Part shown: positions 24,404 to 35,340 of the stretch, piece after piece | Numbering within the stretch: position 1 is the first letter of the stretch | How the letters are laid out: every line of letters starts with the position of its first letter | From: Fallopia convolvulus | Taxonomy: Eukaryota > Streptophyta > Magnoliopsida > Caryophyllales > Polygonaceae | DNA length: 64,000 nt | Reading direction: 5' to 3' | Assembly (NCBI GenBank): GCA_964016875.1 | Contig: OZ024726.1 | Coordinates: 52,068,825-52,132,824 of the forward strand | Made by a program: the position numbers and the translations under genes | The notes under the pieces: generated by a model | The model's database searches: none | Seen by the model: the letters and a program-made list of their open reading frames with translations, nothing else | Told to the model about the DNA's origin: nothing

Positions 24404-24419
24404 AAAACGGCGCCGTTTT
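24404..24419. promoter_or_regulatory. 16-bp perfect palindrome upstream of the cysteine-rich gene
   Basis: AAAACGGCGCCGTTTT is a perfect palindrome. It contains GGCGCC and resembles E2F-like or other GC palindromes seen near plant gene starts. It lies about 100 bp before the putative 5' UTR splice donor at about 24500, so it is within or next to the leader. Its binding factor is unknown. Confidence 0.4.
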
Positions 24420-24499
24420 GCATCTGCACAATTATTGCTGTATGAATTTTGGTGTACAGTGGCCACTGATTCTCTTCTCTTCTACATTGACATGAGAAG

Positions 24500-27179
24500 T
24501 AAGCTTCTTTTTTTTTAACCCTTTCATCTACATATATCTTGCATTAATTTCTCATCTGCTGTTAAATTAATGTTTATTAATTTGTTGCAATTTCCTAGTG
24601 TGGGTTTTCCATTTCAAACTTGTCTCTAGAGAGCCCATTTATTCAACACTAGAAATCTCATATCCATGATCAATAAGACACGCTATAGCCTACCTATAGT
24701 GATGTGATCGAAACCGAAAATTAGGCTTTTTCAGTTCAAGCTTAAACCCAGATGTTTTTCATCAAAATTGTACTAGTTTCTTACCAATATTTTGTTTTCA
24801 TATTAGCATCGTTTTCCAAAATTACCCTTTAATTTGTGCTTATTAGGTGTAGTTTATTCATAAGATATTTAAAAAAAAAAAGCATTATAAGAAGTTCAAA
24901 ATTTAAGTAATAGATAATGATATTTATTATATGTTTTATAATTTATGTAAAAATTGTGGAAAATTTAAAATCACAATAATCAGGGGTAGATCAGTATACA
25001 TGCATCACATTATTGTAACTTGTACTTTGATTTTTTTTACTCGTAGGCGGTGTTGAATTATTGGTTTTGTTTTGATGTTGCCGTTTGCATTTTGACTAGT
25101 TGAATACTTGAATGTGTGTGTGAAAGCCCCACCTTGGTATTGTGATTAGATTCGTCTGCTTTTGGCTACTTTGTAGCTGAAAGTAAGTTTCGGAATAATG
25201 CAAAAGGGTCACTCACACACACACTGAAAAACACTTTCTTCCACCTACCTGCTTTGTTTTTGTCATCCTTTAACTAGAAAAAGGAGGAACAAATTCAGAA
25301 AAACAAAAGATGTTAGCACACTTACTTGGTTAATTTGCTTTTCTTATAGGCCAATATGGTTTTAGTTCTAGTTGTGCTTTTCCAAAACTATAAGGAAAAA
25401 TGATTGTTCATTCAACAAATTGTTTCATTTTCATCTCTTAAAGTATTTGGAGTGTGACTCAGATATTATTTTATGATAAAAAGTTTATAGGAGAAATGTA
25501 GGTCTTACTAGCATAGCCTCTTGTTGTGGCTAGTCTATTTGTTGTATTATTAAGCCTAGAAATTAAATAAAAAATGGGGCTTGGTTGAGTGGTTATTTGA
25601 TAGCAAATATAGTTTAATTGGTGTTACATGTAATGGTCTTTGATTTATTAAGTTTGGTTTCAAATTAAAAACATTATCTGATATAGTTTTCCTCTAATTT
25701 ATATGTTCCATCTAGTTACTTAGTATCAACTATTAAGTATAGAGATTATATAATATACAATATTAAGTTTTGATCTTTTCATTTCTCTTGTTGAACCTTA
25801 ACCTTCTTCATGGCATGAATTTTACATTAACTGTGCTTAGCAATGTCCATGGTCTGTCTTGGTACAACTACATTTGTTTTTTTTTTTTTTGTTTCTCTCT
25901 GGTAGCTTAGAATAATAGTGCATTAAAGTAGTGAACAATCTCACCTTAGATCAAAGTAAAAATTACCCATTGGGCAACAACAATTCAGTTGCAGGCAAAG
26001 AATATTTATCCCAGCCCTCACGTACTATTTACTATTTACAATGGCAAAGAAATGGAAATTTTCAAAGAGACCAACAATTCTGAGAAGCCTAAAAGAAAAA
26101 AGAAACAAAAACAGCAAGTTGAGGCTGACTTTACTCAGTAATTGATAACATTTGAATGGCCAGGGTGAAGGGATGCTTTTGGGAAAGTAATGCAGAATCT
26201 GGGGGAGAGTTTGTGATGTAGAATCCAGGTGGAAAGCCAGAAGAAAATCATGAGTTTGTTTGTGGGTTTTTTACTTGGGGTAAAAAATAAAAACAGTCCT
26301 TGTCTACTTTACCCACATTCCTACTCAGCTTGAGTTTCTCTTCTTGTGAAAGACCTACCTAAATTACCCCCTTCAGGTAAAGACTCTTTCTGATCATGAG
26401 AATGTGGATACAGTTTTCTCCCTAACAAAAAAATTTTCACCCAATATAATTTTCACAAACACACACACAAAAACAGAGTTTGTAGTAGTAGTCTTTTGAT
26501 TGTGTTGTTGTAGTTGCATGTGTGGGAGAAGAAGGCTTTTGTTCCTCAAAATATCTAGTGACTATTACTCATATGAAGGCTATTTGCGCGACACCACTTC
26601 AAATCATTTGTCTCAAACCCGTGTCCCATAAGTTATAAGGAAAAAAAAGTGCATATATTATGCTTTTTGTTTACTATTATAGCATTAAATACTAGTTCTT
26701 ACGATTATGGGACGCGATTTGGGACATATGATTTGGACATTGATATGCCACATAGGTTGATATTAAATAGATGCATAAGAACATGCAATTACTTGGAGAT
26801 TTGTATTTATGAGACTTAGTCCTATTCCTAATTACTTCAATCTCATGTTTAACATAAAGTTTATTTCCTTAAATGGACATATGCAATGAGATCACCATAT
26901 CCTTTGCAAACCGATTGTTCTTCTATTAGGAGTAAAGTAAGGTGGCGTTAAAGCACTAAAAGACCTATGATTTTCTTCTATTGATTGATGTATTACACCA
27001 CACTTCCTTTTTCCTTAACAGTAAAAGTCTTTATATTTTTATCCATTGGGAATCTACCAAGTTTAGTTCAATATATTATACAGGCCAAGCCAGCCTTGCT
27101 ACATACATTCTTGTGACAAAGTTTACCCTGTCCCTTGTGAACTGATTTTGATCTCTTCATTAACTTGGCTCCTTTGCAG
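24500..27179 (+). other. possible long 5' UTR intron of the cysteine-rich gene
   Basis: A good donor (GAGAA|GTAAGC near 24500) and a good acceptor (CTTTGCAG|GCTCTCC at 27180) could join an upstream leader to the exon that starts 50 bp before the ATG. The interval is T-rich and has no supported gene. If spliced this way, the leader would contain a short upstream frame spanning the junction (ATGAGAA joined to GCTCTCC, stop soon after). This is inferred from splice signals only. Confidence 0.35.
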
Positions 27180-27229
27180 GCTCTCCAAGCATCTAACCCA
27201 CCAAGTTCTTCTCAAAAACTCAAACTCTA

Positions 27230-27853
27230 ATGGAAGTGAACCCTCCTCGTTCCCGGTCCAAGAAGCGCGCCCAAACCACCCGCCCCCAAAGATCCTCAAG
27301 CTCAAGATCAATTTCATCCTCATCCTCAACAATAACAACGAAAACATCATCCTCGTCCTCATCAAGAAACCAAGGGAGGATTAGAAGGACAGGGGAAATA
27401 GAAGAGACATACGACAAGTGCTCGGTCGAGTGCTCGGGAAAGAGCTGCCAAGCGTGCTCGGCCACCCTAGTGGCGGATTGCGTGGCGCTTTGTTGTTGCC
27501 CGCTCGCCGTGGTCAGCCTCCTAGTGCTCACCTTTATCAAGGTGCCTTATTTGATGGGGAGGAGGTGCATTGGGAGGAAGAAGAGGAGGAACAAGAAGAA
27601 ACCAAAAGGCGGGGCCCGGGAATTCGACAATGGTGATGGTGGTGGTGTTGGTGGTGGTGGTGGTGAGATGAATGGCAAAGGGATGGAGAGATCAAGGGAC
27701 ATTGTGTTTGAGTTTGGGGAAGGTGAAATGTTGGAACAGAGGAAGAGTTTGTGTACAGGGTTGATTGAGCTTGATAATGTGTTGTTAGAGTTGTATCAAG
27801 TGGGTCATTTAGGGTTTGGGAGGGTTTCTTTTACTGGAATTCAACCATTATGA
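27230..27853 (+). CDS. plant-specific cysteine-rich membrane-type protein, function unknown
   Basis: A single exon of 207 codons. Residues 1-55 are basic and Ser-rich (RSRSKKRAQ and long Ser runs). Residues about 64-91 hold a dense cysteine cluster (CSVEC, CQAC, ADCVALCCCP) leading into a hydrophobic segment (AVVSLLVLTFIKVPYLMG, about 92-110) that could cross a membrane or be lipid-modified. It is followed by RRCIGRKKRRNKKK. A Gly-rich linker (GGGVGGGGG) and an acidic C-terminal part follow (DIVFEFGEGEM). I recall this Cys-cluster/hydrophobic/basic layout in uncharacterised proteins across flowering plants. Membrane attachment by the Cys/hydrophobic segment, perhaps with S-acylation, is an inference. 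The ATG is the first in a long open frame. Confidence 0.75.
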   Translation: MEVNPPRSRSKKRAQTTRPQRSSSSRSISSSSSTITTKTSSSSSSRNQGRIRRTGEIEETYDKCSVECSGKSCQACSATLVADCVALCCCPLAVVSLLVLTFIKVPYLMGRRCIGRKKRRNKKKPKGGAREFDNGDGGGVGGGGGEMNGKGMERSRDIVFEFGEGEMLEQRKSLCTGLIELDNVLLELYQVGHLGFGRVSFTGIQPL

Positions 27854-29458
27854 TTTGCAAGGGCGTTTGATGGGGAATTTTAGGAATTAGGTTTTTTTTA
27901 ATGCTTGGTACATATCGAGAGACCGAGATTAAGCAGGTAGTTCGAGAGATCGACAAAATCACTACAAATGTATTATGTATGATCTTTTTATCTAAGTTTT
28001 TACCCTCCCGTCGTCCTTTTAAGGAGGTTTTTGTATCGTGGTACGACAACTATATGCACGATCAATGTAAAAAAATAAAATTGTACTATGTATCCCTTCA
28101 CTTTTAGAAATTAAAATCTTAGTATTTTTTTTCGTCAAAAAGAATGAAAATCTAGCTTTGACAAGATATGTCAAAGTATGATTCAACTTATTAACTTGTG
28201 GTAGGAAATTCTTGGCAAGAAAATGTAAATAATGTTGAGTTTGAAAATTTGAAACTCACACGTGTAATTGATGGTGATGATGTTGTGTTTATCAAGGAAG
28301 GTTTTGTTTGATCGAAGTGATTGGCCGTGACACATACGTCAAATAACAATATTGTAGCATGCACTCGTACGTGCTTACTCGATTTTCGTATTGTTTAGTC
28401 GAAATATAAGCTGGATCGTGAAACTCAATGAATAATAAGACAAGCACTCGAATTTAAATAAAGAAAACAAAGAGAGCTACCAAGAACATTAAGGGCTGGA
28501 TTTGTATTAGGATACATTTTATTCCAAACCTTACATCTTTTGTGGTGAATTTAGAATTGATATCATTTTAACTTTGGCCTTTAAATTACTTTTTAACTAT
28601 ATACCCCGTACAAATATTAAAAATATACAGTCATTTTTTAGTATACATGATGATTTTGTGCAAGGGCAACGAAACGCACAAACACATTGACATTCGAATT
28701 TCGTCGCAGCTTAGGAAGCTGGGTTAATCTTCATGAGAATACACATGATTTTCTTATTTTGAATCCTGATAAAAGAATGTGAAATGGTTTCATTTTTCTC
28801 ATGTCATTTCCAATAGAAAATTTCTGGGCTTTCTCTTAATTACTATAAACAAATATAATCTAATCTAATAATTAAAATCAGAAGTGCAATAGTTTGGCTG
28901 AAATTCAACACATTTAATTTAACGCATTCTTTGGGTACAGAATTACAATGGTTTCATTTTTCTTAGGGCATTCACACAACCTAGCTATTCTAGTATTCAT
29001 TTGCAAAGTTAGACTCCAATCACTTTTGAAAGGTAATTAGCAAGTACTATCCTTGGTATATATATTCCAAATTTACAATAGTTTGGCTACTAATTTACAA
29101 TTTTTAAAGTTTAGGATTATTTTAGCATTCAATTAAAAGTTACCAAAAAAATAGTTAGTATTATTTTTGAGTTTTTTTTTTCACTTTTAGCGCATTTGTT
29201 GAATCAACAAAAATGTAATGAAAATGCATATTGGAATTTTCTTTCTGGTTATTTGATCATACGTAAATATTACTGTATTATTTTTGGAATAAATTTAATT
29301 TTTATAGATATTTTGTTACAGTTAAAAAATTATTACATATAAACCTATGAAAGGTACAAAAAGAAACGACATGTATTTATAAAGTTCCATGAAAATGAGG
29401 TATGTGAAGTTCTTCCATATAAACTATATATTAATAAAGTTCCCAAAACTATCAACAA
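27854..29458. other. 3' flank and intergenic spacer
   Basis: The first 250 bases after the stop probably hold the 3' UTR. Overlapping 68- and 72-codon frames at 27831-28107 run on opposite strands and are not convincing. The rest is AT-rich without repeats or genes that I can support. Confidence 0.4.
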
Positions 29459-29530
29459 ATCAGAGTGGCGCAGCGGAAGCGTGGTGGGCCCATAACCCAC
29501 AGGTCCCAGGATCGAAACCTGGCTCTGATA
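29459..29530 (+). tRNA. initiator tRNA-Met (CAU)
   Basis: The 72-nt cloverleaf has acceptor ATCAGAG pairing with CTCTGAT, giving the A1:U72 pair of eukaryotic initiators. The anticodon stem GTGGG/CCCAC contains the run of three G:C pairs, with loop CCCATAA and anticodon CAT at 29491-29493. The T loop is ATCGAAA, with A where elongators have T54, another initiator mark. Box A (about 29466-29476) and box B (29509-29519) are both intact. It brings Met to the ribosomal P site for start codons. No intron. The 3' CCA is not encoded. Confidence 0.97.
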
Positions 29531-29551
29531 TAAAAGAGTAGCTTCCGGCCA

Positions 29552-29560
29552 ATTTTTTTT
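29552..29560 (+). terminator. RNA polymerase III terminator of tRNA-iMet
   Basis: A run of eight or more T begins about 22 bases after the tRNA 3' end. A T-run on the coding strand is the standard stop signal for polymerase III. Confidence 0.85.
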
Positions 29561-31616
29561 CAATCAAACTTTGCCAACTTATAATTTATTAATTTATTTC
29601 TTTAAGTTGTTTGAATTGTCTCTTATACTATCTTCAATCTCATAATTTATTTCACTTGCAAGTATAAGCAACATATATTATATTCTGGCTACTACTCTCT
29701 TCATTACCCTTGTAAAATATATTATATATCAGTATACAATATGCTTAGCTTTCAAGTACAAACCTTTTGGTTTAAACATGTAAATCTGCTATGGAATTTC
29801 AACTTGTGAGGTTCTGTTTGCATATCCATTATCATTGTGTCTATAAAGATTGCATGCTTGCATCCATCACTTGCCAAATTTCAGCTCCTGCGTATCTGTG
29901 TCCACTGCTCTATTTCTGCAGCTTAGTTCAGCACATTCTCTGTATGGCATAGCCTCTCTCTCCAGCTTTCAATGAGATGGATGGATATTGTATGGATGAC
30001 TGATCATTTTATGAGCTTTGTCTTTTCATCCTTGAAACCAATTGCATTATGTTTATTTCCATTCACTTTAACTGACAATTGCTTGGAAAACAGACCCATA
30101 TCAACTGGGACAACTCTGATAGTTGCTTAGGTTAATAACACATGCTTAGCTTCTCGTGCCTTGGAAATGAGGGCCATTGTTTTGGTTTGTTGAGGTTGAG
30201 TTGTCTAGATAAATTTTTTCCATGACAGGAATGTCCAAGACATTCATGTGCAAAGCATTCTACAAATGGAAGCTTTGAGACAATCGCTCGAATGAGCTAT
30301 GTTATCCAGAAACTCCACAGGATGGTGTTTTTCCGTTTCTGTAAAGACGCAAAACTCTTTCCTATATGTAAAATTATGACTACTCTTTTCGGAAACTCGA
30401 AACTCTTTCAAAGTGTATAATTATTGTAACGTTTTTTCTAACCTATGCCCTTACTAATTCAAGGAACTAAAACCCTAAAAGGAAACTAATAAACCCTTTT
30501 GAAAAATTAATTAATTCTAAATAAATACAAATCAACTAATTATTTCCATTTTAAGGAGCTTAGACTAGGTTAGAAAGATCTTTATTGTAACTAAACTCCC
30601 CCCATGTCCGTAACACTTCCATTTCCTGTTTCCATTTCCATATACATTTCTCCACGCCCCTCTTTCAGGCTTTCTCTAGGATATGTGATTGACAGATTTG
30701 CTAAACAAACAGAAACTGAATGGATGAAAAGCTCAACATGTAAAGTTTATCAGAACCCTGAAGGAGCTAGTGTATAAAGTTTGTTTCCTGCAGAGCTTGA
30801 ACTTCATTGTAACCAATGAATAAGAACTTGCTTACCACAAACAGATTCAGATGAATGCTGCAGGGTTTGAACTTTGAACCATTTTGAGTCCTGCAGGGAT
30901 CAATTAAGATACTTTTGCAGGTCCTAAATCAGAACATTATCCCACATGGGACCGAGATAAACCCCAGCATTTGAAAGCAAATCAGAATTCAGAAACTACA
31001 GAAATAGGAAAAATTAGAGGACTGCTTTTACCAGGATGAGGAGGTATGTTATACAAGTTCCGCAGAAACAATCACCCTGTTCATTATTCTATGATTTCAT
31101 AAATATACACTTGCAAAAAAATAATTCAGAGGCTCAAGAGTGATTGTACATGTAATGTACCATTTTCTACATCCATGGAAAGGTTGCTGCCAAATTAGCA
31201 GTACTAGTAAAATCAACCCAAAACCAACTTGCAACATTCACAGCATGCAGGAATCAAACATGGACTAATAAGGTGCAAATGGTCACATTCCAAGTCAAAA
31301 TACCTGGGTGACACAAACTGCTCTAGCTACACCAATCAATTCTCACTATAAAATAAGCAAGAGCCATAAACAACAATTCAATAGAAACACCCAAAAGCTA
31401 ACCCTCTAGCTAACGAGCTGGAACAGTTTGATTTGAGATATTAGAAGCACTGCTTTAGTTTTTAACTATCCACCCATGAACATACCAACATAGAGAGAGT
31501 TGTCTACAATTTTATGCTCACCCTTTTTTCCTCCTAAGACTCGACATACTATTAAAAAGCTAATAAAAAGATAAATAAGAAGATGAACCTGTGCTTACAA
31601 CATACATGAAATTGTT
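29561..31616. other. intergenic region between tRNA-iMet and the PWWP gene
   Basis: Apart from the MITE-like copy at 30428-30577, no gene is supported. The stretch from about 31100 to 31616 probably contains the 3' UTR of the PWWP gene, which ends at 31617 on the minus strand. The poly(A) site could not be fixed. Confidence 0.4.
30428..30577. repeat. MITE-like family, copy 3 of 3
   Basis: It starts TTTTTTCTAACCTATGCCCT and ends GACTAGGTTAGAAAG. Its interior (GGAACTAAAACCCTAAAAGG, AATAAACCCTTTTGAAAAAT) closely follows the copy at 18531-18708. The inner palindromes at each end are lost. Confidence 0.65.
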
Positions 31617-34412
31617 CTATGGGAGCGCCTTCACCTCATCCAACAAATCCTTCAGCCTGCTTTCCAGGTTCAATTTCATCTCACTTGACATTTTCCCATC
31701 ACCTGCCTCTGCCACCATTGTTGACATCCCTTCAAGCTTCTGCTTCACTGTCCCGAGCCCTCCATCAGATTCTGAAGCCTTGGGTTGTTTCTTAGACGAT
31801 CTTTTCCTCTTTTGAGAATGTGAATTAGTAGGCTCCTTCGAGAATCCGTTCTCATCAACTTCCTTCTCCTCATATGTAGCTTTCAAAAGGCAAATCCTGT
31901 AGCTAACCTTAGCTTCTCCAAAAGGACTACTTTCCTTTGAACTTTTACAGGCAGCTTCAGCATCAGAATTCCTCACGAAAACAAGCTTCGCAGAAGAAGA
32001 TTTTTGAGAAACCTTTGTCCTTGATGTGTCTAATGCACCATATTTGACATACATAGCACCAAGATCATCTTTTGATGGCACTGTGTAATCTGCTGGAAAT
32101 TTTAGGTGCAGAGCTGCAGAATGGGGTGATCCTGTGACATTATCATTTTTTTCCAAGTCCACTTCTTTTACCTTGTTTTTCAATTTAGGCTTTTCACCCT
32201 TAGCCTCTGACTTCTTCAAACTCTTCCTTCCTTTTAACCCATCCTTTTCTGAATCCACTTCTTTTCCCTTGTTTTTCAATTTAGCCTTTTCATGCTTGGT
32301 CTCTGACTTCTTCAAACTCTTCCTTCCTTCACTTGCAACTTCCTTTTCTGAATCCCCCTCTTTTGCCTTGTTTTTCAATTTATCTTTAACGCGCTTGCTC
32401 TCTGACTTCTTCAAATTCTTCTTTTTTTCATTCTCGACTTCACCCTTTCCACCTGAATGATCATCAACCTCAGAAGGATTACAACTGGACTCATTCTGAT
32501 ACTTTGAGCTTCTATATGAACTCAAGAACCCCTTGACGGCATCCTCCTTTGATAACTGACCACTACGAGCTGCAGACCGGATTCCAGAAAGCACATTGTT
32601 AGAAGATGCAATGCTTTTTGTACCACCTGCCTTCCTACTAGAAGCTCTTCTCGGTGTACCAGGAATGGACCCATTTGACTTTCCTTGCTCAGCACCATCT
32701 TCTGTAGGGAGATTTTTCTTCAAAGTCTCATCAGAAGCAGACTTTGAACTAGTCTCTCCACTCTGGGAAACATTAGAAATTTCCATAGCCTTTGCTGCAG
32801 CCATTTGCCTATGGTATTCTATATTGGTATATGGTGGGGACAAATACTTGCTCTTCTTCCTTTCCCTCGTACGTGGACTCATCTCGCTTTCTTCTAAAGC
32901 CAAATGATTAGCTTCAACAACAACTGGTTTAGGAGTTTCTTTCACTTTCATTCTACTCGACCTGCTTCCAACTTTCTTCACATCTTCAGGCTTATATCCA
33001 TGACCAGTTTCAGCTTCACCCTTTGAAACATCTTTCAACTTTCTCTCTCTTTTCCCTGATTGATTGATCAAACTCTCATCTTCATCCTTCTTTTGAATCT
33101 CATCCACAGCCTTCCTCTTTTTCCTCACGGACTTTGAATCCGTTTTGATGCTTTTTTCCTCTTCAACTACACCATCATCTTCATCATTTGCCTTTTCACC
33201 ACCATACAAAATCTCAGCAACACTCCTCTCTTTCCTTTTAGCAGACACTACAGAATCTGACATCCCAGGCAGAACATGAAACGGTCCTTCAACCGGACCA
33301 CGAACTGAATCTTCAATTCCTGCTCTAACTCCTTCATCCTCTTCAGCTTCTTGCATTGCATTACACTTCAAAAGCAAAGGCCCTTCTTTAGGCCTATAAA
33401 CAGCCGACACCCAACTCTTCAAAGTAATCAACTCAAGCAAAGTATTAACAGAGGCATGCTTTCCTACAACCCTAAGATCATCAAGAAAAGCTGCTGGATT
33501 AAACCTGTCAACAGAATACATTCCAATTCCGCCTTTATTTACATTAACTCCTCCTTTAATTCCTGCATTTAAGGCTAATCCCTGATCATAAACACTCTGC
33601 TCAATTCTTGGAGTACAATAACATGTCATATCCAACTCAACCAACCTACCAAATTCAGTCACAGCTTCCTCCACAGCATTGAGGAAGTTCTTGGAGTTGC
33701 TTTGCTTTGACATCTCCACAAAATTCTCCACAAATGGCTTCAGCTGAGACTCATCACACCAAGCAAATGTCGCGTCCCCAAAGTAAGCCACCAAAATCCT
33801 CCCCTCGTGCTTGTACTTGAGTGCCTGCTGTGATGCATCAGCTGGATTAAACACCCTACCTGGCCACCATGGATGACTCTTCACTTTCCCCCACACAAAA
33901 TCCCCCACAGAGAACTCAGATTCGTCTTCTTCTTCGTCTTCATCCTCCTCGTCCTCTGCCTTCTGCTCGTCTTCCTCCTCCTTTCCCTTCTCTCCATCAT
34001 TAACTAGCTTGAGTTTTTTGCTTCTATCCCCTGAATCTTTAGGAATCTGTTTCCTCCTAGATCTCCTCAGGATTACACTATCATCACTCTCACCGCCGCC
34101 ACTTGTGATTTCCATTTTCTCATCTGTTAAACCTAAATCTCCACGTTTGGATGCTTCCTTAACTCCATCGTTGAGCTGGTGGGCGCCTTTCTTGCCACTC
34201 CTTTTGCTAGAAAGCTCAGCCAAGGTCACAGACATATCATCTCCGCCATCAGTAGAAACCCTAGCCCCAAATTCCGTGTCTTTCTCAATCTGGGAATCTT
34301 CAGGCTCGGGTAAATTGGGGCCATCGGGGACTTTTTTACAAATTTTACCATCTGGGTTTGAAGTTTCTAGGGTTTTTTGGGACTTTGCAGCTTCCCCATC
34401 ATCCTTCACCAT
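31617..34412 (-). CDS. PWWP-domain chromatin protein, PDP family-like
   Basis: One uninterrupted frame of 931 codons. Residues 1-160 are acidic and end in a Glu/Asp run. A PWWP domain (about 165-235) follows, with FSVGDFVWGKVKSHPWWPG and AYFGDATFAWCDESQLKPF. The aromatic cage that reads methylated histone lysines sits in this fold. The middle is basic with many KR-rich nuclear signals. Residues about 660-756 hold three tandem Lys-rich repeats. Near 764-840 an RRM-like segment (LKFPADYTVPSKDDLGAMY, then SSAKLVFVRNSDAEAA) resembles the C-terminal domain of plant PDP proteins. In Arabidopsis PDPs work with MSI proteins in PRC2-linked and histone-deacetylating complexes. I infer a similar nuclear role. 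The ATG is the first in frame and a spliced 5' leader is likely. Confidence 0.9.
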   Translation of the reverse strand: MVKDDGEAAKSQKTLETSNPDGKICKKVPDGPNLPEPEDSQIEKDTEFGARVSTDGGDDMSVTLAELSSKRSGKKGAHQLNDGVKEASKRGDLGLTDEKMEITSGGGESDDSVILRRSRRKQIPKDSGDRSKKLKLVNDGEKGKEEEDEQKAEDEEDEDEEEDESEFSVGDFVWGKVKSHPWWPGRVFNPADASQQALKYKHEGRILVAYFGDATFAWCDESQLKPFVENFVEMSKQSNSKNFLNAVEEAVTEFGRLVELDMTCYCTPRIEQSVYDQGLALNAGIKGGVNVNKGGIGMYSVDRFNPAAFLDDLRVVGKHASVNTLLELITLKSWVSAVYRPKEGPLLLKCNAMQEAEEDEGVRAGIEDSVRGPVEGPFHVLPGMSDSVVSAKRKERSVAEILYGGEKANDEDDGVVEEEKSIKTDSKSVRKKRKAVDEIQKKDEDESLINQSGKRERKLKDVSKGEAETGHGYKPEDVKKVGSRSSRMKVKETPKPVVVEANHLALEESEMSPRTRERKKSKYLSPPYTNIEYHRQMAAAKAMEISNVSQSGETSSKSASDETLKKNLPTEDGAEQGKSNGSIPGTPRRASSRKAGGTKSIASSNNVLSGIRSAARSGQLSKEDAVKGFLSSYRSSKYQNESSCNPSEVDDHSGGKGEVENEKKKNLKKSESKRVKDKLKNKAKEGDSEKEVASEGRKSLKKSETKHEKAKLKNKGKEVDSEKDGLKGRKSLKKSEAKGEKPKLKNKVKEVDLEKNDNVTGSPHSAALHLKFPADYTVPSKDDLGAMYVKYGALDTSRTKVSQKSSSAKLVFVRNSDAEAACKSSKESSPFGEAKVSYRICLLKATYEEKEVDENGFSKEPTNSHSQKRKRSSKKQPKASESDGGLGTVKQKLEGMSTMVAEAGDGKMSSEMKLNLESRLKDLLDEVKALP
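32134..32430 (-). repeat. three tandem Lys-rich repeats in the PWWP protein
   Basis: The coding strand holds three near-identical units of about 30-31 codons, each of the form LKKSE-x-K-x(4)-KLKNK-x-KE-x-D-x-EK. The units differ at few codons, which suggests recent tandem duplication or gene conversion. The protein effect is a longer basic, helix-prone linker between the chromatin-reading domain and the RRM-like domain. Confidence 0.85.
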
Positions 34413-34462
34413 CTTTCTTCACTCTTCGCTCAAGGGGGCACGCAGAAATTTTCTTCACAAAG

Positions 34463-34721
34463 CTGAAATGCGGGGAAAAACAAAAGGAAAAAACCTAGGA
34501 TCAGCTAAAGAAAAATATCTATACATGTAAAGACAAAATACCCTAAATTAAATATTTTGTTTATTTCCTTTTCGAAAAGGAACCAACAGACATAAACAAT
34601 CAAAGGCCACTGATAAAATTGAACCTAAACAAATAGTACTATTTAAATTAAAAATCTTGTTCATGGAAGGATAGTGCTAATAGCTAAAAAAAAAGTCTCC
34701 GCATAAAGAGAGAGACAGAAC
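34463..34721 (-). other. probable 5' UTR intron of the PWWP gene
   Basis: On the minus strand a donor (TTTTTCAG|GTTCTG) and an acceptor (CGCATTTCAG|CTTTGTG) bracket 259 bases that end about 50 bases before the ATG. The splice signals are good. Use is inferred, not shown. Confidence 0.5.
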
Positions 34722-34863
34722 CTGAAAAAGATGAAGATGAAGATGAAAATGAAGATTGAAGATAAGGCTTTATTCGCTGCTTTTGCTTCTTAAAGGAAGG
34801 ATTTTTACCATGAAACCTGTGTTGTATTCTCCAGAATCTGCTAGCTTTCTCGGGTTGCTGGTC

Positions 34864-34918
34864 TCATGAGAGAGAGAAGAGAGAGATGAAGAGAGGAGAG
34901 AGAGAGGAATGAGAACGA
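34864..34918 (-). repeat. CT microsatellite in the PWWP leader
   Basis: The plus strand is a run of GAGA units; on the gene strand it is CT-rich. Pyrimidine-rich tracts near transcription starts are common in plant genes, so this probably marks the start of the leader. Confidence 0.6.
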
Positions 34919-35189
34919 AGCTCTACCAATCTACACAGATGCGCAGTTGAAGAATTTTGTTTCTTGCAATAAACTAAAGTCCAATTAATTTTCTACAAAG
35001 TTTAAAAAATTGCAGGCGGTGACAAATAATATAAAAATATTGAAAAATCCGTTTAGAAAGCCTTTTCCTTTTCTTTTTTATGATATCTCCAACAGAGCGA
35101 AACCAACACGCACGCTCTTCTATATGCGGTGGGAAACACTCGCGGGTTTAAGGCTGCCACGTTAGTGAAACACGAACCAAACGTCCCCC

Positions 35190-35277
35190 GGCCACGTGGT
35201 TGGAGAAGGAGGGCGCGTGAAGATGCTTTTCACTTTGATATCAGTGGAAGAGAGTCCTCCATGAAGTGACACGTGTC
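35190..35277 (-). promoter_or_regulatory. two G-box motifs upstream of the PWWP gene
   Basis: CCACGTGG (CACGTG at 35193-35198) and the palindrome GACACGTGTC (35268-35277) lie about 300 bp upstream of the leader. G-boxes bind bZIP and bHLH factors, including ABA and light regulators. Whether they control this gene is inference from position. Confidence 0.5.
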
Positions 35278-35340
35278 CATAAACGGACGGTGTAAGAGTG
35301 AGTGCCGAGGATCTACGGCTCTAAAACGGTATTCGTTGGG

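Noticed and set aside
32134..32460. 108-codon plus-strand frame rich in Phe, Leu and Ser
   Set aside because: It is antisense to the Lys-rich repeats of the PWWP protein; AAG/GAA codons read backwards give Phe, Leu and Ser.
34009..34530. 173-codon plus-strand frame
   Set aside because: It is antisense to the acidic N-terminus of the PWWP gene and has no domain.
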